From assembly GCA_903915485.1 (NCBI GenBank), contig CAIWTC010000227.1:1-25870 (forward strand): a stretch of DNA of 25,870 nucleotides, given 5' to 3'. The notes under the pieces are model-generated. The model worked only from the letters and a program-made list of their open reading frames with translations, was not told where the DNA came from and searched no databases. Positions 23,157 through 25,870 of this stretch are shown piece after piece; the first letter of the stretch is position 1; the number at the start of each line of letters is the position of its first letter. The position numbers and the translations under genes are program-made. The stretch comes from an uncultured Ignavibacteriales bacterium. Its GTDB lineage: Bacteria > Bacteroidota > Ignavibacteria > Ignavibacteriales > Ignavibacteriaceae.

Positions 23157-23708
23157 CTAAATCATTTCAGAAAGAAGTTCTTGCCTTGGCTGTGCTATGA
23201 CAACTTTGTTAACCAATAACCCGCGCTGAGAAACCACATAAGCACCTGCTTCAACTGCGCTTGTAACTGCCGCAACTTCACCGGTAAGCGTTACGAAAGC
23301 CTTTCCGCCTAATGCCATTGCCAACCTGATTTCAATCAACTTAACCTTTGCTGATTTCACTGCTGCGTCCGCTGCTTCTATCAATGATGCAACTGAGAAT
23401 GACTCAATTATTCCAAGCGCTTCAAGTGTTTGAACACCTGTCTGCCCTGCTATTGCGGGGAAAATATCCGGATGAACATTTGGTATAACAAACGAATCTA
23501 TTACGCTGAAGCCGATTGTTTCGATTGCAGTTTCAACCGCTGAGCGGACTGCCGCCACATCGCCGCCGATAAGCGTCATATATTTACCCGAACAAATCGT
23601 ACGCGACAATATCAATTCCACATTCGCAGTTTTTAACATTATATCTGCCGCCTGCATGCCTGAAGCAATACTTGTCATTTCTATTAAACCTATTGAATTT
23701 TTCTGCAT
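23157..23708 (-). CDS. pduT: PduT-like trimeric microcompartment shell protein (two BMC domains)
   Basis: 183 residues with two tandem BMC domains: about 5-88 (IGLIEMTSIASGMQAADIM, LIGGDVAAVRSAVE) and about 95-178 (LGIIESFSVASLIEAADAA, LTGEVAAVTSAVEAG). Cys39 in SRTICSGKY is at the place where PduT binds a central-pore [4Fe-4S] cluster, one Cys from each subunit of the trimer. PduT-type shells are thought to pass electrons across the compartment wall. The gene is 12 bp after the PduS-like gene with AAGGA eight bases before its ATG. No other shell gene is present in the window. Confidence 0.93.
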   Translation of the reverse strand: MQKNSIGLIEMTSIASGMQAADIMLKTANVELILSRTICSGKYMTLIGGDVAAVRSAVETAIETIGFSVIDSFVIPNVHPDIFPAIAGQTGVQTLEALGIIESFSVASLIEAADAAVKSAKVKLIEIRLAMALGGKAFVTLTGEVAAVTSAVEAGAYVVSQRGLLVNKVVIAQPRQELLSEMI

Positions 23709-23720
23709 TCTAAATATCCT

Positions 23721-25034
23721 TTATGCCTTAATTCTTACAAAATCTTCTGTAACTTGAGTAACTACCCCGTCTATTGAAGCATGAATTGGTGTACCTAATT
23801 TATCTGCAGGCGGTGCGGCAATCTGCTGACCTCTGCTGACTTTATCACCAATCGAAACTGAGGCGATAGCCTTTGCACCGATATGCTGCGACATCATCAA
23901 CTTTACTTGCGCCGGAGAATATGCAATATCCTTAAATGGAGTATGCGAATCCAACTCTTTTAGTTTAAGTCGTTGAACCAACTGCTTGAGCGGCACTCTT
24001 CTTCCCTCTTTAATCGGATGAACTTTAATTTCCTTAGATTGTTTATACTTCATGCCGATTTTACGCATGTCAGTTTTGGCCTGGTCGCAGGCTTCTTTAG
24101 GATATAAATCTTCAGGGCAGGCATAGAGTGTGCACAGTCCGCATGAACAGCATAGTTCAGCATATTGATTCCAAAGTTCTTTGCCTGAAGAAGTGAAACC
24201 AAGAGAGCGCATCACTTTGTGAGGTTGAACATCATATCCCAACAAATACCTTGGACAAAATTCTGTACAGTAACTGCACTGGTCGCAGGCTGATTTTCCG
24301 ATTCTTGCCCAGTTTGCAGGGGGTTGATTTTTTCTTTTAATAAGATAGTGGTCCATCGGAAGTACAATTAGTCCCCCGGTAGTCTTTGTAACAACTTCAT
24401 CTAAATCAAAACTGAGTTTTCCCATCATTACTCCGCCGATAAAAAAACCGAAATCCTTAACAGTTACACCGCCGGCAATCTCGATAAGTTCACGAAAAGT
24501 TGTTCCGACAGGAATCCAAAATGAGCATGGATTTTTTACTGCCCCGGCGACGCATACATACTTATTAATAACGGGTTTGCCCTCATTAGCCTGCGAAACA
24601 TTGTATAACGATTCAACATTATTCACAACACATCCAACATCAAGAGGAAGACCTGCTGCGGGAATCAGTCTTTTTGTTGCGGCATAAACTAATTCAAACT
24701 CATCGCCTGCGGGATAGAAATCACCAAGAGTAGTAAGAGTAATCTTAGTTCCCTTTATGTATTTTTCAACTTCCTTGATAGCTTTTTCATTCTTTTCTTT
24801 GATGCCGAAGAAGCCCTGCTTAGCGCCTGTTGACTCCATCATAATTTTCATTCCATCAACAATCTTTGATGCGTACTGAATCATGAACTCATAGTCTTTA
24901 TGAATCAGCGGCTCGCACTCTGCACCGTTAGCAAGTACAAATTCAACTTTGGAATCGCTCTTAACATATGTAGGGAAACCTGCTCCGCCAGCGCCTACAA
25001 CGCCCGCGGACTTTATTTTTTCAACAAAACTCAT
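23721..25034 (-). CDS. pduS: PduS-like (RnfC-family) flavo-iron-sulfur oxidoreductase
   Basis: 437 residues from the ATG at 25034, chosen over ATG 25040 because AGG (25044-25046) is nine bases away from it and only three from the other. A glycine-rich N-terminus (GVVGAGGAGFPTYVK, ANGAECEPL) fits the FMN/NADH-binding Rossmann-like part of RnfC/NuoF relatives. Two ferredoxin-type clusters follow: C250/C253/C256/C260 (CDQCSYCTEFCP) and C295/C298/C301/C306. The C-terminal SLBB/barrel-sandwich part contains IGDKVSRGQQIAAP and IHASIDGVVTQV. PduS is known as a cobalamin reductase of the Pdu microcompartment that binds PduT; here the partner gene is next to it. The role with a B12 enzyme is inferred. 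Confidence 0.93.
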   Translation of the reverse strand: MSFVEKIKSAGVVGAGGAGFPTYVKSDSKVEFVLANGAECEPLIHKDYEFMIQYASKIVDGMKIMMESTGAKQGFFGIKEKNEKAIKEVEKYIKGTKITLTTLGDFYPAGDEFELVYAATKRLIPAAGLPLDVGCVVNNVESLYNVSQANEGKPVINKYVCVAGAVKNPCSFWIPVGTTFRELIEIAGGVTVKDFGFFIGGVMMGKLSFDLDEVVTKTTGGLIVLPMDHYLIKRKNQPPANWARIGKSACDQCSYCTEFCPRYLLGYDVQPHKVMRSLGFTSSGKELWNQYAELCCSCGLCTLYACPEDLYPKEACDQAKTDMRKIGMKYKQSKEIKVHPIKEGRRVPLKQLVQRLKLKELDSHTPFKDIAYSPAQVKLMMSQHIGAKAIASVSIGDKVSRGQQIAAPPADKLGTPIHASIDGVVTQVTEDFVRIKA

Positions 25035-25161
25035 TATCATTTACCTGATACTAAAATATTTATTCTTAAAGCATTATAATAAGGAGAAAATTGAAATATT
25101 TAGAGGAAATTATGAATGGGGTAGAAAATTTGGGCTTAAAGAATTTTTATCAATCGGCTTA
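25035..25161. other. Gap between the HEPN remnant and the pduS-like gene
   Basis: A TATAAT sequence at 25075-25080 reads the same on both strands in effect and could be a -10 box for the pduS-like gene, but no good -35 was found. No terminator follows the HEPN remnant. The region is AT-rich and otherwise featureless. Confidence 0.25.
25044..25046 (-). promoter_or_regulatory. Ribosome binding site deciding the pduS-like start
   Basis: The minus strand reads CAGGTAAATGATAATG. The AGG is 3 bases from the first ATG (25040) and 9 from the second (25034), which favours the second. Confidence 0.5.
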
Positions 25162-25582
25162 CTACTGTTTCGGATTGATAATATCCTTAGCTTTTTCATT
25201 TATCAAATTCGAGATATGACCAACAAATACTTCCATCTGCTCATAATATTCTTGTATTTGTAATTTTGTTAAAAACACAAAGTCATGATAATCGGAGGCT
25301 ATTCTTTTGCTGTAACTCTCATCCAAAATTTTAGCAATTTCAATTGGCCATTCCGGTTTTTACATAATTTTTATTGAAATACCCAATTAGCTGCCGATGT
25401 TTAGAAGATGAAAAGTTTTCCAGTAGGAGAAGTGAACTAACTATATAAAACCCAGCATAATAAACACGGTTCATAGCGGTGGAAAGCATTCCGCTTTTAA
25501 GAAGTTTAGGCACTTCTTCCAAAGCCTCAAGGGACTTATCACGACGATAATTTACATAATCAAGAAAAGCAGGGTGCTCCAT
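25162..25582 (-). pseudogene. HEPN-domain protein (toxin-like), interrupted by a frameshift
   Basis: The ATG at 25582 overlaps the stop of the nucleotidyltransferase gene (TGATG). The first part (MEHPAFLDYVNYRRDK, then MNRVYYAGFYIVSSLLLLEN) has the HEPN pattern A/M-x-R-x-Y-Y-A-x-F. This frame ends at a TGA at 25340-25342, but the protein continues at once in the next frame: EWPIEIAKILDESYSKRIAS, then DYHDFVFLTKLQIQEYYEQM and a stop at 25162-25164. The downstream part contains the conserved R-x3-D-Y HEPN motif, so one ancestral gene of about 140 codons is split. The shift maps to a 5-A run near 25360. It may be a real mutation, a slippage site or a sequence error. Confidence 0.8.
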
Positions 25583-25870
25583 CAAACATGCACGCCGTAT
25601 GAAAGAACATTTTTGATAAACGGCATCTGGTCATATTTTGAGTATACTTCATGATATGAGAAGTACTTCACATCAAATTGAATATCATTGCTAATCCCAT
25701 AGCTAAATACATGCGAAAACATTTCTGACTCAGTCTGCCAAGTGATTTTCTCAGAAGTAATAACCAGTAAATCGAAATCAGAATCCTGTTTGTCCGAATA
25801 TATTTTTGAGCCGTAGCAGATAATCTCTTTTATTATCTCTCCAAAATTAGCAGAAAGAATTTCCTTTACT
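25582..25870 (-). CDS. MNT-type nucleotidyltransferase, C-terminal part (5' end outside window)
   Basis: The open frame enters at the window edge and ends at TGA 25582-25584. It contains CYGSKIYSDKQDSDFDLLV, the G-S-x(n)-D-x-D active-site pattern of minimal nucleotidyltransferases (MNT/MntA group, DNA polymerase beta fold). MNT proteins paired with HEPN proteins act as antitoxins by AMP transfer to the toxin; the stop-start overlap with the HEPN gene fits this. All three acidic/GS landmarks visible are intact. The N-terminus is missing because of the window end. Confidence 0.82.
   Translation of the reverse strand, partial: VKEILSANFGEIIKEIICYGSKIYSDKQDSDFDLLVITSEKITWQTESEMFSHVFSYGISNDIQFDVKYFSYHEVYSKYDQMPFIKNVLSYGVHV

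Noticed and set aside
25112..25219. Plus-strand ORF of 35 codons with a good Shine-Dalgarno (AGAGGAAATTATG) and a hydrophobic stretch
   Set aside because: It lies antisense to the end of the HEPN remnant, whose reading frame explains the sequence better. No independent support for a small membrane protein.

Overview
The window is about 26 kb of low-GC bacterial DNA. Most of it, positions 313 to 18960, is one co-directional block of 16 signal-transduction genes on the minus strand. Three upstream regions carry motifs that fit or nearly fit the Bacteroidota-type promoter (TTTG, 19-20 bp, TAnnTTTG). The mix of a large chemosensory operon, many REC/PAS kinases and bacterial microcompartment genes points to the Bacteroidota/Chlorobiota/Ignavibacteriota lineage, most like Ignavibacteria. 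This placement is inference; no rRNA or other phylogenetic marker lies in the window.

Layout. 1-220: the 3' end of a class I/II aminotransferase, followed by a hairpin terminator. 313-15822 (minus): a chemosensory operon, in transcription order: a coiled-coil MCP-like protein carrying a CheZ-like DxTxQ motif, a STAS protein, CheY, CheA, a short CheR-like methyltransferase, an MBL-fold hydrolase, a 1272-residue poly-HAMP chemoreceptor, CheW, CheR, CheB, a REC-PAS-PAS-HisKA-HATPase kinase, a lone receiver, and a PAS-HisKA_2 kinase. 15978-18960 (minus): a lone receiver, a REC-PAS-HisKA_3 kinase and a NarL-type response regulator. 19101-21231 (plus): a HAD phosphatase/phosphomutase, then modB and modC without modA. 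21232-21594: a candidate promoter and a strongly folded repeat with inverted ends. 21595-23090 (plus): a VOC-fold protein, pdxJ and mscL, closed by a strong bidirectional terminator. 23157-25034 (minus): a two-gene microcompartment set, a PduS-like flavo-Fe-S protein and a PduT-like shell protein. 25162-25870 (minus): a nucleotidyltransferase/HEPN pair in which the HEPN gene is frameshifted.

How the genes fit together. The chemosensory operon holds a complete core (receptor, CheA, CheW, CheY, CheR, CheB) but no recognisable CheC, CheD, CheX or standard CheZ. The 586-residue leading protein is the best candidate for the missing CheY-P phosphatase: it has D246-x-T-x-Q250 inside a coiled coil with two degenerate receptor-tip-like segments, and an acidic C-terminus ending in Leu-Phe like that of CheZ. 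The receptor has 17 HAMP-like units by eye, most of them in six near-identical 91-residue double-HAMP repeats, and ends in a CheR/CheB-docking-like pentapeptide. No flagellar or pilus gene is present, so the output could be motility or another process. The two kinase groups flanking the core suggest a wider phosphorelay network.

The most notable items are the poly-HAMP receptor, the candidate CheZ-like hybrid protein, the second truncated CheR with an MBL hydrolase inside the operon, the satellite PduS/PduT pair, and the structured repeat in the leader of the VOC-pdxJ-mscL operon.
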